From NCBI RefSeq assembly GCF_011758655.1, contig NZ_JAAMPA010000001.1, forward strand, positions 2,232,001 to 2,296,000: 64,000 nt of DNA. The letters are read 5' to 3'. The translations under genes and the position numbers were made by a program. Shown piece by piece: positions 53,885 to 63,185 of this stretch (position 1 is its first letter; every line of letters starts with the position of its first letter). The notes beneath the pieces were generated by a model that worked only from the letters and a program-made list of their open reading frames with translations, was not told the origin of the DNA and searched no databases. Origin of the DNA: Modestobacter marinus. GTDB lineage: Bacteria > Actinomycetota > Actinomycetes > Mycobacteriales > Geodermatophilaceae.

Positions 53885-55018
53885 TCAGGCCGGGTCGGCG
53901 TGTCGCTGAGCGAGCTGGTACGCCTGTGTCGTACGGGACGCACAAGCTTCCCATGTGTACCGCGCGGCGTGCGTGCGGCGGCGGGCCGCCGCCTCGGCGT
54001 CCGGTTCCGCCGGCAGGGCACGCAGGGCCTCCACGAGGGCCTCCACCTCCCCGACCGGCACATAGGCGGCGTGGTCGGCGAGCACCTCCCGCATGACCGG
54101 GAGGTCGCTGACCACCACCGGCCGACCGCAGGCGAGTGCCTCCAACGGCGGCAGCCCGAAGCCCTCGTAGCGGGAGGGGAACGCGAGCCCCCGGCTGCCG
54201 GCGACGACCTGGTGCAGCGCGTCGTCGCCGAGGAAACCGGTCAGGTGAACCCGCCCGGCCGGCAGCCGGTCCAGCTCGAGCTCGGCACCCCAGCCGGGCG
54301 GGCCGACCAGCACGAGGTCCGGCGCAGCTGGGTCTTCCTGGACGAGCCGGCGGAACGCGTCGACGAGGGTCTGGAGGCCCTTGCGGGGTTCCAGCGTCCC
54401 GACCGCCACGACGTAGTCGGTCGGCAGCCCCCGTGCCGCGAGCCACTCGGCGGTCGGTGGTCCGGCGGTCAGCCAGCCCGGTGAGACGCCGAGTGGCGTG
54501 GTGATCACCCGTGCCGGGTCGAGCCGGTACTCGTCGACGACCTCCTCGGCCACCGCGTCACTCGGCGTGAGCACGAGCGAGGCCCGCCGGATGCTGCGGG
54601 GGACGAGCTCCCGGTAGGCGAGGGAGGCGGCGTCCACCGCCTCGCGGACCCGCAGGAACGACAGGTCGTGCACGGTGACCACCCCCGTGGTCCTCCCCAT
54701 CGGCGGCAGGACGAAGTTCGTCGCGTGGAAGAGGTCCAGGCGACCGGTCGTCCAGGTCACCCGGGGAAGCTCGACGCGACTCCACAGGGCCCGCAGCAGC
54801 CGCGCGGGCACCCGCCGGCTGCGCACCTCGACGCCGGGAGGCACGACCTGCTGGAGGTCTGCGGCGCCGCGCAGGGTGAACGCCGTGGCGACCAGTTCGT
54901 CGGGGAGGCCGTGGGCAGCACCGTCGCGAGCGGCCAGTGCGCGGAGCAGCTCGGCGGTGTACCGGCCGATGCCCGTACGTGGGCCCAGGAGGGGGGTCGC
55001 GTCCAGTCCTATCCGCAC
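53885..55018 (-). CDS. Glycosyltransferase family 4
   Basis: This 377-residue GT-B enzyme starts RIGLDATPLLGPRTGIGRYT, with the glycine-rich acceptor loop of GT4 mannosyl/rhamnosyl transferases. HDLSFLRVREAV is followed by VGTLEPRKGLQTLVDAFRRL and the E-x7-E element in FPSRYEGFGLPPLEALACG. Two GTG codons are possible. The one at 55018 has GAGAGGA at 7 nt and fits the family N-terminus; the one at 55036 has no usable spacing. It is divergent from another glycosyltransferase gene with only 41 nt between starts. Confidence 0.88.
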   Translation of the reverse strand: MRIGLDATPLLGPRTGIGRYTAELLRALAARDGAAHGLPDELVATAFTLRGAADLQQVVPPGVEVRSRRVPARLLRALWSRVELPRVTWTTGRLDLFHATNFVLPPMGRTTGVVTVHDLSFLRVREAVDAASLAYRELVPRSIRRASLVLTPSDAVAEEVVDEYRLDPARVITTPLGVSPGWLTAGPPTAEWLAARGLPTDYVVAVGTLEPRKGLQTLVDAFRRLVQEDPAAPDLVLVGPPGWGAELELDRLPAGRVHLTGFLGDDALHQVVAGSRGLAFPSRYEGFGLPPLEALACGRPVVVSDLPVMREVLADHAAYVPVGEVEALVEALRALPAEPDAEAAARRRTHAARYTWEACASRTTQAYQLAQRHADPA

Positions 55019-55046
55019 GCGGGCATCCTCTCCCACCTCCTCCGCC

Positions 55047-55052
55047 TAGGGT
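55047..55052 (+). promoter_or_regulatory. -10 element of a leaderless glycosyltransferase transcript
   Basis: TAGGGT ends 7 nt before the GTG at 55060. It lies inside the 41-nt gap between two divergent glycosyltransferase starts. Confidence 0.6.
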
Positions 55053-55059
55053 CGGGGCC

Positions 55060-56199
55060 GTGCAGGTCGGAGTGGTCCTCGAGCAGTTGCTGGCGCCCGT
55101 TCCCGGAGGCACCGGTCGGTACGCGGCCGAGGTCGCGCAGGCGCTCGCCGCGACCGCTGGGCCACAGGACGGGGTGCGCGGTTGGACGGCGTGGCACCGG
55201 CGCACCGCCGAGGCCGTGGTCACCGGGCTGCGAGGACGGCGTCGGCTGCCACTGCCGAGGCGACCGTTGACGGTGGCGTGGGAGCGGGGCTCCTGGCCGG
55301 GGCTCCGGGGTGTCGACCTGGTCCACGCCCCGACCCTGCTGGCCCCGCTCGGCGGACGGGGCCCGGTGGTGGTCACGGTGCACGACGCGGTGCCCTGGAC
55401 CCATCCCGAGACGTTGACCCCCCGGGGAGTGCGCTGGCATCGGCACATGGCCGAGCGGGCGGCCGAGCGGGCGGCCGCGCTGGTCGTGCCCACTCGGGCC
55501 GTCGCCACCGAGCTGGCCCGGCACCTGGACGTCCGCTGTCCGCTGGTGGTCGTGGGGGAGGGAGTGTCGGGCCGGCTGGCGCGGCCGACCGACGCGTCCG
55601 CCCGGCGTTCCGCGCTCGGTGTCGGGGCGGGCGGTTACGTGCTGACCACCGCGACGCTCGAACCGCGAAAGGGCCTGGACGTCCTGGTGCGCGCTCTGGC
55701 CGCGCCCGGGGCGCCGGACCTGCCGCTGGTGGTGACCGGGCAGGCCGGCTGGGGAGGGGTCGACCTCGCCGGGCTCGCCGCGGACGCCGGTCTGCCGGCC
55801 GGTCGGGTCCGGGCGCTCGGACGGGTGCCGGATGCCGACCTCGCCGCCCTGCTGGACGGTGCGGCAGCGTTGGTGGTGCCCAGCCGCGCCGAGGGCTTCG
55901 GTCTGCCGGTGCTCGAGGGGATGGCCGCCGGCGTCCCGGTCGTCACCTCCGACGCGCCGGCGCTCGTGGAGGTCGGCGGCGGGGCGACGGTGGTGACGCC
56001 GGTCGGCGACGCGTCGGCGCTGGCGTCGGCGTTGTCCTCGGTGGTGGACGACGCGGTTCTGCGCGCCGATCTCCTGGCGCGTGGCGCCACCCGTGCGGGC
56101 GAGTTCAGCTGGACCAGCGCAGCCGACCGGCTGTGGGAGCTCTACCGGGGGCTGGTGGCTCCGTCCACCGGTCGGGGCCGGGTGATCTCCGAGGGCTAG
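55060..56199 (+). CDS. Glycosyltransferase family 4
   Basis: This 379-residue GT-B enzyme has GGTGRYAAEVAQALAA as acceptor loop, HDAVPWTHPETLTPRGVRWH, TATLEPRKGLDVLVRAL, and the donor-side VPSRAEGFGLPVLEGMAAG with E-x7-E. It is about one length with its two neighbours and shares their layout, so the three (53885, 55060, 56265) look like paralogues that each add a sugar to a common chain (inference). The start is fixed by a leaderless promoter. Upstream in-frame codons lie inside the divergent gene and are rejected. Confidence 0.88.
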   Translation: MQVGVVLEQLLAPVPGGTGRYAAEVAQALAATAGPQDGVRGWTAWHRRTAEAVVTGLRGRRRLPLPRRPLTVAWERGSWPGLRGVDLVHAPTLLAPLGGRGPVVVTVHDAVPWTHPETLTPRGVRWHRHMAERAAERAAALVVPTRAVATELARHLDVRCPLVVVGEGVSGRLARPTDASARRSALGVGAGGYVLTTATLEPRKGLDVLVRALAAPGAPDLPLVVTGQAGWGGVDLAGLAADAGLPAGRVRALGRVPDADLAALLDGAAALVVPSRAEGFGLPVLEGMAAGVPVVTSDAPALVEVGGGATVVTPVGDASALASALSSVVDDAVLRADLLARGATRAGEFSWTSAADRLWELYRGLVAPSTGRGRVISEG

Positions 56200-56202
56200 G
56201 CT
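56197..56202 (+). promoter_or_regulatory. -10 candidate for the GT4-GT2-manC genes
   Basis: TAGGCT overlaps the stop codon of the preceding gene and would give a leader of about 55 nt ahead of the TTG at 56265, which has GGAGGAAG upstream. Confidence 0.45.
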
Positions 56203-56264
56203 CATCGGGTCCTGGCGTCGTTCGCCGGTGACCCGTCGCGCCGTCAGCCGGAGGAAGAGCCCGC

Positions 56265-57398
56265 TTGCCCGAGGTCCCGCCGCGCGTCCTGGTGGACGCC
56301 ACGGCCGTCCCCGCCGACCGCGGGGGAGTCGGGCGCTACGTCGACGAGCTGCTGCCTGAGCTGGTCGCCGAAGGCGGCGACGTCCGTGTCGTCTGCCAGC
56401 AGCGGGACACCGCGCACTACGCCCGACTGGTCGGTGCCGACCGGGTGCGCTCCGCCCCGGGCTGGGCGGCTTCCGTGCCGGGACGGTTGGTGTGGGAGCA
56501 GCTGCGGCTTCCGACTGAGGCCCGCGCCGCGGGCGCCGATGTCGTGCACTGCCCGCACTACACGATGCCGCTGGCCACTCGGTTGCCCGTCGTGGTGACG
56601 CTGCACGACGCGACGTTCTTCACCGACCCCGGCGTGCACCTGGCGCTGAAGGCCCGCTTCTTCCGCGCCTGGACCCGGATCAGCCTGCGCCGGGCCCGGC
56701 GCACCGTGACCCCGTCTGCCGCCACCCGGGACGAGCTGGTCCGGGTGGCCGGTGCCCGCCCCGACCGGGTCGACGTGGTCCACCACGGTGTCGACCTGCT
56801 CCGGTTCGCCCGCCCCATCCCGGACCAGGTGGCCGCCGCACGCTCGGCGGCCGGGATCGGCGACGGGCCGTACCTGGCCTTCCTCGGGACGCTGGAACCG
56901 CGCAAGAACGTGCCCGCGCTGGTCCGCGCCTGGGTGAGGGTCTGCGCATCGCGGTCGCAGCCGCCGACCCTGGTGCTCGCGGGCGGTCGGGGCTGGGACG
57001 ACGAGGTCGACCGGGCCGTGGCCGAGGTGCCCGCAGACCTGCGCCTGGTGCGCTCGGGGTACGTGCCGCTGGAGCACCTGGCGGGCCTGCTCGGCGGCGC
57101 CGAGCTGGTCGCCTACCCCAGCAGTGCCGAGGGCTTCGGCCTGCCGGTGCTCGAGGCGATGGCCTGCGGGGCCGCGGTGCTCACCACCCGTCGGCTCGCA
57201 CTGCCCGAGGTGGGCGGCGAGGCCGTGGCCTACTGCGAGCCGGAGGTGACGGACATCGAGCGAGGCATCCGTGCACTGTTGGACGACCCTGCGGAACGGG
57301 TACGGCTGGCAGAGGCGGCCGTCGCCCGGGCCGCCACCTTCACGTGGGCTGCCGCGGCCCGGGGGCACCTCGCCAGCTACGCCGGAGCGGTCGCGTGA
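56265..57398 (+). CDS. Glycosyltransferase family 4 (TTG start)
   Basis: This 377-residue GT-B enzyme begins VLVDATAVPADRGGVGRYVD and has HDATFFTDPGVHL, LGTLEPRKNVPALVRAWV and YPSSAEGFGLPVLEAMACG with E-x7-E. The layout is that of mannosyl/rhamnosyl GT4 enzymes. It starts at a TTG, with GGAGGAAG about 10 nt upstream; no ATG or GTG in frame gives a complete acceptor domain. The stop overlaps the GTG of the following GT2 gene (GTGA). Confidence 0.87.
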   Translation: MPEVPPRVLVDATAVPADRGGVGRYVDELLPELVAEGGDVRVVCQQRDTAHYARLVGADRVRSAPGWAASVPGRLVWEQLRLPTEARAAGADVVHCPHYTMPLATRLPVVVTLHDATFFTDPGVHLALKARFFRAWTRISLRRARRTVTPSAATRDELVRVAGARPDRVDVVHHGVDLLRFARPIPDQVAAARSAAGIGDGPYLAFLGTLEPRKNVPALVRAWVRVCASRSQPPTLVLAGGRGWDDEVDRAVAEVPADLRLVRSGYVPLEHLAGLLGGAELVAYPSSAEGFGLPVLEAMACGAAVLTTRRLALPEVGGEAVAYCEPEVTDIERGIRALLDDPAERVRLAEAAVARAATFTWAAAARGHLASYAGAVA

Positions 57399-58339
57399 CC
57401 GTCGTTGCGGGGCCGGACGGCGACCTGCTGAGGGTTGTCGTCGTCACCTACTCACCCGGGGAGACGCTTGCCGCCTTCCTGGACTCACTGGCCGAGGCGA
57501 CCACCCGCCGGTACGAGGTGGTGCTGGCCGACAACGGGTCCACCGACGGCGTGCCCGAGCGGACGGCCCGTGAGCGCCCGGAGGTCCGGCTGCTGCGGAC
57601 CGGCGGCAACGTCGGCTACGGGGCGGCGGCCAACGCCGGGCTGGCCGACCTGCCCACCGGGTACGCGTTGATCGCCAACCCCGACGTCCGCTTCGAGCCA
57701 GGGTCCGTCGACGAGCTGCTGGCCGCGGCGGCCCGGTGGCCCCGTGCGGCGACCCTCGGCCCGGCGATCCGCACGCCGGAGGGGGCCATCTACCCCTCGG
57801 CCCGGGACCTCCCCGCGCTGTCCACCGGCATCGGGCACGCCCTGCTGGGCTGGGTCTGGCCAGCGAACCCCTGGACGGCCCGGTACCGCCGGGAGCACGA
57901 GGAGATCATCGAGCGCCCGGCGGGCTGGCTCTCCGGCAGCTGCTTCCTGGCGGACCTGGGTGCCTTCGCCTCGGTCGGTGGCTTCGACCCGGGTTACTTC
58001 ATGTACTTCGAGGACGTCGACCTCGCCCGCCGGCTCGGCCGGCGCGGCTGGCTGAACGTCTACGTGCCCACCGCCGTGGTGACGCACGAGGGCGGCCACG
58101 CCACCAGGCGCTCGGCCCACCGGATGCAACGGGTGCACCACACGAGCGCGCTGCGGTACCTGTCGGCGGACTACCCGGGGCATCGGCACGCCCCTCTGCG
58201 GGCGGCACTGCGGGCCGGCCTGGGCGGCCGGATGCTGGTCTCCTACGTCAGCAGCCGGGTGGGCGCAGGCGCCCAGCCGCAGCAGATGGCCGACGAACTG
58301 CCGGCTCAGCGCAGCCGCCTCCGACGGCGCGCCCGCTGA
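57395..58339 (+). CDS. Glycosyltransferase family 2, WbbL-like rhamnosyltransferase
   Basis: This 314-residue GT-A enzyme has the early pattern VVVTYSPGETLAAFLDSL, VLADNGSTDGV for the nucleotide, IANPDVRFEPG with the metal-binding Asp region, and FMYFEDVDLARRLGRRGW with the catalytic-type ED. It resembles WbbL (Rv3265c), which adds rhamnose to decaprenyl-pyrophosphoryl-GlcNAc to make the arabinogalactan linker. The next gene, manC, is also its neighbour in M. tuberculosis, which supports the call. Another rhamnosyl or mannosyl transfer is possible. The GTG start overlaps the preceding stop. Confidence 0.82.
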   Translation: MTVVAGPDGDLLRVVVVTYSPGETLAAFLDSLAEATTRRYEVVLADNGSTDGVPERTARERPEVRLLRTGGNVGYGAAANAGLADLPTGYALIANPDVRFEPGSVDELLAAAARWPRAATLGPAIRTPEGAIYPSARDLPALSTGIGHALLGWVWPANPWTARYRREHEEIIERPAGWLSGSCFLADLGAFASVGGFDPGYFMYFEDVDLARRLGRRGWLNVYVPTAVVTHEGGHATRRSAHRMQRVHHTSALRYLSADYPGHRHAPLRAALRAGLGGRMLVSYVSSRVGAGAQPQQMADELPAQRSRLRRRAR

Positions 58340-58373
58340 CCTCAGTCACCACCAGGACGAAGGACGGACGACC

Positions 58374-59474
58374 ATGCGACACGCGGTGATCATGGCGGGC
58401 GGGTCGGGGACCCGGCTCTGGCCGCTGTCCCGGGCCGAGCGCCCCAAGCAACTGCTGGACGTGGTGGCCGCCGAGGACGGCTCCGCGCACAGCCTGCTGG
58501 CCGAGGCGTTCAGCCGGCTGCAGGCCGTGCTCCCCACGGAGCAGATCTGGGTGTGCACCGCGGCCCGGTACGGCGACCAGGTGCGGGCTGCACTGCCCGA
58601 GCTCCGCGCCGACCGGCTGGTGCTGGAGCCGGTCGCCCGGGACACCGCGAACGCCGTCGGTCTGGCCGCCGCGCTCGTCGCCGACGTCGACCCCGACGCC
58701 GAGCTGGCCGTGGTCAGCGCCGACCACGTGATCCGCCCGGTCGAGCGGTTCGCCGACGCCCTGCGCACCGCCTACGACCTCCTCGCCGTCCGGCCGCGGG
58801 CGCTGGTGACGCTGGGGGTCACCCCGACGTCGCCGGCCACCGGCTTCGGCTACGTGCAGAAGGGCGCGCCGACCGAGGTCGACGGCGCCAGTGAGGCCGC
58901 CTCGTTCCGGGAGAAGCCGGACCTGGCCACCGCCGAGCAGTACCTGGCCAGTGGTGAGTACGTCTGGAACTCGGGGATGTTCGTCTGGCGTGCGCAGACC
59001 GTGCTCGACGCGCTCGCCGACCACCTCCCGGAGTCGGCGGCCGGCCTCGGGCGCATCGTCGCCGCGCCGGCCGGCCAGGAGCGGGACGCCGTGCTCGCCG
59101 AGGTCTTCCCGACCCTCCCCAAGATCAGCGTCGACTACGCCGTCCTGGAGCCGGCGGCCGCGGAGCCGGGCCGGGTGGCCGTGGTCGACCTGGACGTGGA
59201 CTGGCTGGACGTCGGCTCGTGGCCGGCGCTGGCCAACACGTTGACCGCCGACGACGCGGGCAACGCCACCCGCGGGCTGACCGTGCTGCTGGACAGCTCG
59301 GGGAACGTGGTGCTCAGTGAAGACCCGGAGCACCTCGTCGCGCTGGTCGGGGTGCGCGACAGCGTGGTGGTGCACACGGCGGACGTGACCATGGTCTGCC
59401 CGGTCTCCGACGCCGAGCGGGTCAAGGCGCTGCTCGGTGCGGCCCAGGAGCGCTTCGGCTCCCGGTTCGGGTGA
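58374..59474 (+). CDS. manC: Mannose-1-phosphate guanylyltransferase
   Basis: This 366-residue nucleotidyltransferase makes GDP-mannose from mannose-1-phosphate and GTP. The signature [18 protein letters not shown] is at residues 9-26; [43 protein letters not shown] and WNSGMFVW follow. A shortened left-handed helix domain ends the protein and there is no phosphomannose isomerase domain. It corresponds to Rv3264c (named manB in mycobacteria). It supplies the donor for mannosyltransferases in this region and for cell-wide use. It follows the GT2 gene by 34 nt. Confidence 0.93.
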   Translation: MRHAVIMAGGSGTRLWPLSRAERPKQLLDVVAAEDGSAHSLLAEAFSRLQAVLPTEQIWVCTAARYGDQVRAALPELRADRLVLEPVARDTANAVGLAAALVADVDPDAELAVVSADHVIRPVERFADALRTAYDLLAVRPRALVTLGVTPTSPATGFGYVQKGAPTEVDGASEAASFREKPDLATAEQYLASGEYVWNSGMFVWRAQTVLDALADHLPESAAGLGRIVAAPAGQERDAVLAEVFPTLPKISVDYAVLEPAAAEPGRVAVVDLDVDWLDVGSWPALANTLTADDAGNATRGLTVLLDSSGNVVLSEDPEHLVALVGVRDSVVVHTADVTMVCPVSDAERVKALLGAAQERFGSRFG

Positions 59475-59501
59475 CCCCTCGGCGCACGCCGGCCGGCTGG
59501 C

Positions 59502-59507
59502 TAACCT
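59502..59507 (+). promoter_or_regulatory. -10 element of a leaderless SDR transcript
   Basis: TAACCT ends 7 nt before the ATG at 59515 and selects it over an in-frame codon at 59437, which lies inside manC. Confidence 0.6.
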
Positions 59508-59514
59508 CGGGCGC

Positions 59515-60285
59515 ATGAAGAACCTCGACGTCGCCGCTGTCGTCACCGGCGGTGCCTCCGGCCTCGGTGCGGCCACCACCCGTGCGCTGACCGCCGCCGG
59601 TGTGGCGGTCACCGTCCTGGACCTGCAGGAGGACCGGGGGCAGGAGCTGGTTGCCGAGCTGGGGGGCCACACGACCTTCGTGCGCACCGACGTCACCGAC
59701 GAGGCGTCGGTGCAGGCGGCGATCGAGGACGCGACGGGCAAGGACCGCCCGCTGCGAATCGCGGTCAACTGCGCCGGCATCGGCTGGGCGCAGCGGGTGC
59801 TCGGCCGCGACGGTTCTCCGCACGACCTGGCCCCGTTCAGCCGCACCGTGACGGTCAACCTGATCGGCACCTTCAACGTGCTGCGGCTGGCCGCCGCCGC
59901 TATGGCCCGCACCGAGCCCGACGAGGACGGCGAGCGGGGCGTCGTCGTCAACACCGCCTCGATCGCCGCGTACGACGGCCAGATCGGCCAAATCGCCTAC
60001 GCCGCCTCCAAGGGCGGGATCGTCGGGCTGACCCTGCCGGCGGCGCGCGACCTGTCCTCCGTCGGCGTGCGGGTCTGCACCATCGCCCCGGGGCTGGTCG
60101 ACACCCCGCTGCTCGCCTCGTTGCCCGAGGAGGCCCGCACCGCGCTCGCCGCCGGCATCCCGTTCCCCAAGCGGCTGGGCCGGCCCGAGGACTTCGCCGA
60201 GCTGGCGCTGGACATCGTGCGGCACGGCTACCTGAACGGTGAGGTCGTCCGGATGGACGGCGCGCTGCGGATGGCTCCCCGCTGA
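59515..60285 (+). CDS. Short-chain dehydrogenase, 3-hydroxyacyl-CoA dehydrogenase type II-like
   Basis: This 256-residue NAD(P)-dependent enzyme has the cofactor loop GGASGLG (12-18), Asp37 after the second strand favouring NAD, NCAGIG, and the catalytic Ser149, Tyr162 and Lys166. The tail region [20 protein letters not shown] with [19 protein letters not shown] is like 17-beta-HSD type 10/2-methyl-3-hydroxyacyl-CoA dehydrogenases. That would fit isoleucine and fatty acid breakdown and the propionyl-CoA genes of this window. The leaderless promoter shows it is a separate unit from manC. Confidence 0.85.
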   Translation: MKNLDVAAVVTGGASGLGAATTRALTAAGVAVTVLDLQEDRGQELVAELGGHTTFVRTDVTDEASVQAAIEDATGKDRPLRIAVNCAGIGWAQRVLGRDGSPHDLAPFSRTVTVNLIGTFNVLRLAAAAMARTEPDEDGERGVVVNTASIAAYDGQIGQIAYAASKGGIVGLTLPAARDLSSVGVRVCTIAPGLVDTPLLASLPEEARTALAAGIPFPKRLGRPEDFAELALDIVRHGYLNGEVVRMDGALRMAPR

Positions 60286-60311
60286 CGGCGACGCGCACCG
60301 GGGGGAACGCA

Positions 60312-61247
60312 GTGGGGGAGCCGCTGTCGGTGGTCGACGCGCCGGCCCACGACCAGGTCTGGACGCCGGACTGGCCGCTGGACGTGCGCCGGACGCTGTC
60401 CCGGGACCGCCGGGGCACCGGCGACCCGACGCTGCGCTACGCCGAGGACGGCGTCTGGCGGACGACGACCACCCCCGACGGCCCGGCCACCGTGCGGCTG
60501 ACCGGCGGGCCGTCGGCGATCCGCGTGCAGGCGTGGGGGCCGGGGGCGTCATGGGCGGGCCGGCGTGTGCCCCGCTGGCTGGGTGCCGACGACCGGCCGG
60601 AGGACTTCGACCCGGCCCCGCACCCGCTCGTCGCCCGGCTGCACCGCGGGGCGCCGTGGCTGCGGCTGGGCAGCACGGGGCGGGTCTGGGACGCGCTCCT
60701 GCCCGCCGTCCTCGAGCAGAAGGTGACCGGCCTCGAGGCGCACCGCACCTTCCGCGAGCTGCTCCGGCTGGCCGGTGAGCCGGCGCCCGGCCCGGCGCCG
60801 GCGGGGATGCGGGTGGTGCCCTCGGCCGAGCGGGTGCTGGCGGTCACCGACTGGCAGTGGCACGGCTGCGGCCTGGACGGCGCCCGCCGCCGGTCACTGC
60901 GGGCGGTCGCCTCGGTCGCGTCCCGGCTGGAGGCCAGCGTCCACGACGACTGCGCCGACCTGCGCCGGCGGCTGCAGTCGGTGCCCGGCATCGGGGTGTG
61001 GACGGCCGCGGAGGTCGCCCAGCGGGCCGTCGGCTGCCCGGACTCGGTCAGCGTGGGGGACTACCACCTGAAGAACCTGGTCGGCTGGTCGCTGGCCGGC
61101 CGGAAGACCGATGACGCCGGGATGCTCGAGTTGCTCGAGCCCTGGCGCGGGCACCGGCAGCGCGTCGTCCGGCTGCTCGAGGTCGGCGGCAGCATGCCGC
61201 CCAAGCGGGGCCCCCGGATGGCCCCCACCCAGTACCGCTCGATCTGA
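60312..61247 (+). CDS. DNA-3-methyladenine glycosylase II-like HhH-GPD enzyme
   Basis: This 311-residue protein has an N-terminal TATA-like fold part (VRLTGGPSAIRVQAWGPGA) and a helical base-excision domain. The helix-hairpin-helix LQSVPGIGVWTAAEV is at 221-235 and the catalytic Asp is Asp250 in SVGDYHLKN. It should remove alkylated bases from DNA. There is no iron-sulfur Cys cluster at the C-terminus. The GTG at 60312 follows the SDR stop by 26 nt, so the two may be cotranscribed. The link to its glycan neighbours is positional only. Confidence 0.87.
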   Translation: MGEPLSVVDAPAHDQVWTPDWPLDVRRTLSRDRRGTGDPTLRYAEDGVWRTTTTPDGPATVRLTGGPSAIRVQAWGPGASWAGRRVPRWLGADDRPEDFDPAPHPLVARLHRGAPWLRLGSTGRVWDALLPAVLEQKVTGLEAHRTFRELLRLAGEPAPGPAPAGMRVVPSAERVLAVTDWQWHGCGLDGARRRSLRAVASVASRLEASVHDDCADLRRRLQSVPGIGVWTAAEVAQRAVGCPDSVSVGDYHLKNLVGWSLAGRKTDDAGMLELLEPWRGHRQRVVRLLEVGGSMPPKRGPRMAPTQYRSI

Positions 61248-61251
61248 GCCG

Positions 61252-63063
61252 TCAGCAGAAGCGTTCGCGTGCCTCGACCGGATCGAGGGGGATGCGGAGG
61301 ACCGTGCGGTCCACCGCGCCGGTCACGTTGTGCCAGAACCGGTCCCAGCTCATGGGCCCGTCCGTCGCCTTGATGAGCTCGGCGAGCTCGCCGCAGCCCA
61401 GAGCCGTCCGTGCCGCGTCGAGTCCCTCGGGGGTGACCACGCCCAGCGCCGGGTCGGGCGACTGCCGGTCGGGGGAGCCGTCGGACCAGCGAGCCCAGAA
61501 CCAGGTGATGGGCATGACCTTCTCGTGCCCGGCGCGGCCAGGTGGGCCGGGCTCCAGGTGGGACCCGACCGGGTCGGCGAGGCCGAAGAAGTCGGTGACG
61601 ACTGCGTCGTCGGGAACCGCGTACCCCAGATAACCCGCCTGGAAGACGAGCAGGAACGTGTCGTCCGACGCCTCCCCGAGCGGCACGAGCCGGGTGTCGG
61701 GCGGGCTGCCGCTGAAGCTGTTCTGGGCGAAGACCAGGTCGTCGCCGCGGTCGGCCGACTCCCCGACCTGCTCACCCCAGGCGACGACCCGACCGAGTCC
61801 GTGGTCGCTGAGCACCACCGGCCGCTTACTCGAGGCGTCTGCGACGTAGAAGCCCCGCTCGTCGGAGATGCCCTGCGGGCCCACCCTGCCCTGGTAGTCG
61901 ATGCGCAGCGTGGCGACGCTCACGGCCGCCCACACGGCGAGCGCGGTCAGCGCCGCGGCCGCCGTCCAGCGTTCCCATGCCCGCGCGGAGAGACGGGGCA
62001 GCGCGACCGGGACCATCGCGATGGGGCACAGCAGCTGGAACAGCGAGGGCAGCAGCAGCCGGCCGTGCATGAAGTCCCCGCCCACCCGGACGACGAAGAG
62101 AGCCTGCAGCGCCCCGGCGAGGACGGTCACGGCCACCAGACTCAGCGCGCGGGGCGCGGGGCGCAGTCGCCACAGGGTCAGGGCCACCAGCACGGCACCC
62201 AGTGCGGCGGGCACGTAGAGGGCGTAGGGGACAGCGAAGTCGGTCAGGTAGTCCCATCCGCGGCTCCACAGTTGGCGGCTCGACTCCTTGGCCACCGCGG
62301 TGTTGGGCACCAGCAGCCCGTACCAGCCCATGCGGAAGACCTGGTAGGCAACCGGGAGCGCCGCAGCCACAGCGACGTCGCGCACCCGCCGCAGCCAGGT
62401 GGAGCGGACGGCGACCAGCAACCACAGGCCCAGGATCCCGGACACCAGGGCGAGGTCCGGCCGGACCAGCGGGCCCAGGCCGAGCACCACGAGGAGCCAC
62501 AGCGGCCGGGACGGCGCGGCTGCGGTCGCCACGCGCACGGTGCCGAACCAGACGGCGCCGAGCCAGGCGAAGGACAGACCCGTCTCCAGCCCCGAGGTGA
62601 GGAAGGCCCAGGTGGCGGGGACGGCCAGGAAGACGAGGGCACCGGCGGGCAGGAACAGCCGGTTCGGTCGCGTCGCACCGTCGCTGTGCAGTCGGACGGC
62701 CCCGACACAGGCGAGCCCCACACCGAGTGCCGAACCCAGCGCACCGAGGGTGACCGCGACCCAGGCGACGTCGAGGGGCAGCAGGAAGGTGCCGAGGGCC
62801 AGGAGGCCCACCCACAGCGGACTGGTGCCCACCTCGACCCGCTGCCCGGCGTTGAACACCGGACCGTTGCCGGCCAGGATGTTCCGCACGACCCGGAAGT
62901 TGATGAACCCGTCGTCCGCGGTCCAGCGCCAGTACCAGGCCACGGCGAGGGTCAGCAGGACCATCCCGACGACCACGCCGAGGGTGAGCAGCGAGTGCCG
63001 CCGCACCGCTGTTCCGTCGCCCGCCTCGGGTGTCGTGCCTGGGGCGGACAGCGCGGTGGACAT
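61252..63063 (-). CDS. AftB-like GT-C arabinofuranosyltransferase
   Basis: This 603-residue protein has about ten membrane helices. After helix 1 comes WRWTADDGFINFRVVRNILA with the Asp-Asp pair typical of GT-C catalytic loops, then GNGPVFNAGQRVE. LPVAYQVFRMGWYGLLVPNT and VRVGGDFMHGRLLLP match my memory of mycobacterial AftB (Rv3805c) and the corynebacterial ZomB-named homologues. AftB adds terminal beta-1,2-arabinofuranose from decaprenyl-phosphoryl-arabinose. The C-terminal 170 residues are extracytoplasmic. AGGAG precedes the ATG by 3 nt, and TAGCCT (63147-63142) is the -10 candidate. It converges on the DNA glycosylase gene with 4 nt between stops. Confidence 0.82.
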   Translation of the reverse strand: MSTALSAPGTTPEAGDGTAVRRHSLLTLGVVVGMVLLTLAVAWYWRWTADDGFINFRVVRNILAGNGPVFNAGQRVEVGTSPLWVGLLALGTFLLPLDVAWVAVTLGALGSALGVGLACVGAVRLHSDGATRPNRLFLPAGALVFLAVPATWAFLTSGLETGLSFAWLGAVWFGTVRVATAAAPSRPLWLLVVLGLGPLVRPDLALVSGILGLWLLVAVRSTWLRRVRDVAVAAALPVAYQVFRMGWYGLLVPNTAVAKESSRQLWSRGWDYLTDFAVPYALYVPAALGAVLVALTLWRLRPAPRALSLVAVTVLAGALQALFVVRVGGDFMHGRLLLPSLFQLLCPIAMVPVALPRLSARAWERWTAAAALTALAVWAAVSVATLRIDYQGRVGPQGISDERGFYVADASSKRPVVLSDHGLGRVVAWGEQVGESADRGDDLVFAQNSFSGSPPDTRLVPLGEASDDTFLLVFQAGYLGYAVPDDAVVTDFFGLADPVGSHLEPGPPGRAGHEKVMPITWFWARWSDGSPDRQSPDPALGVVTPEGLDAARTALGCGELAELIKATDGPMSWDRFWHNVTGAVDRTVLRIPLDPVEARERFC

Positions 63064-63141
63064 GAGCTCCTGGGGGTCGGTCGCCGATCGGCGGGGCGTC
63101 GACGCCTGCCTGCCCGGGACGGGGGCACCGCGGGCTCCTGC

Positions 63142-63147
63142 AGGCTA
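63142..63147 (-). promoter_or_regulatory. -10 candidate of the AftB-like gene
   Basis: On the minus strand TAGCCT would start transcription near 63135, a leader of about 70 nt. The self-complementary CCGGCGCCGG beside it, close to the rmlA stop, could end rmlA transcription. Confidence 0.4.
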
Positions 63148-63185
63148 CGGCACCCGCGGCGGCCGGCGCCGGGCCGGAACTCGGG

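Noticed and set aside
40444-59474. Polysaccharide region as a recently acquired genomic island
   Set aside because: No tRNA, integrase, transposase or direct repeats flank it, and base composition and overlap style look like the rest of the window.
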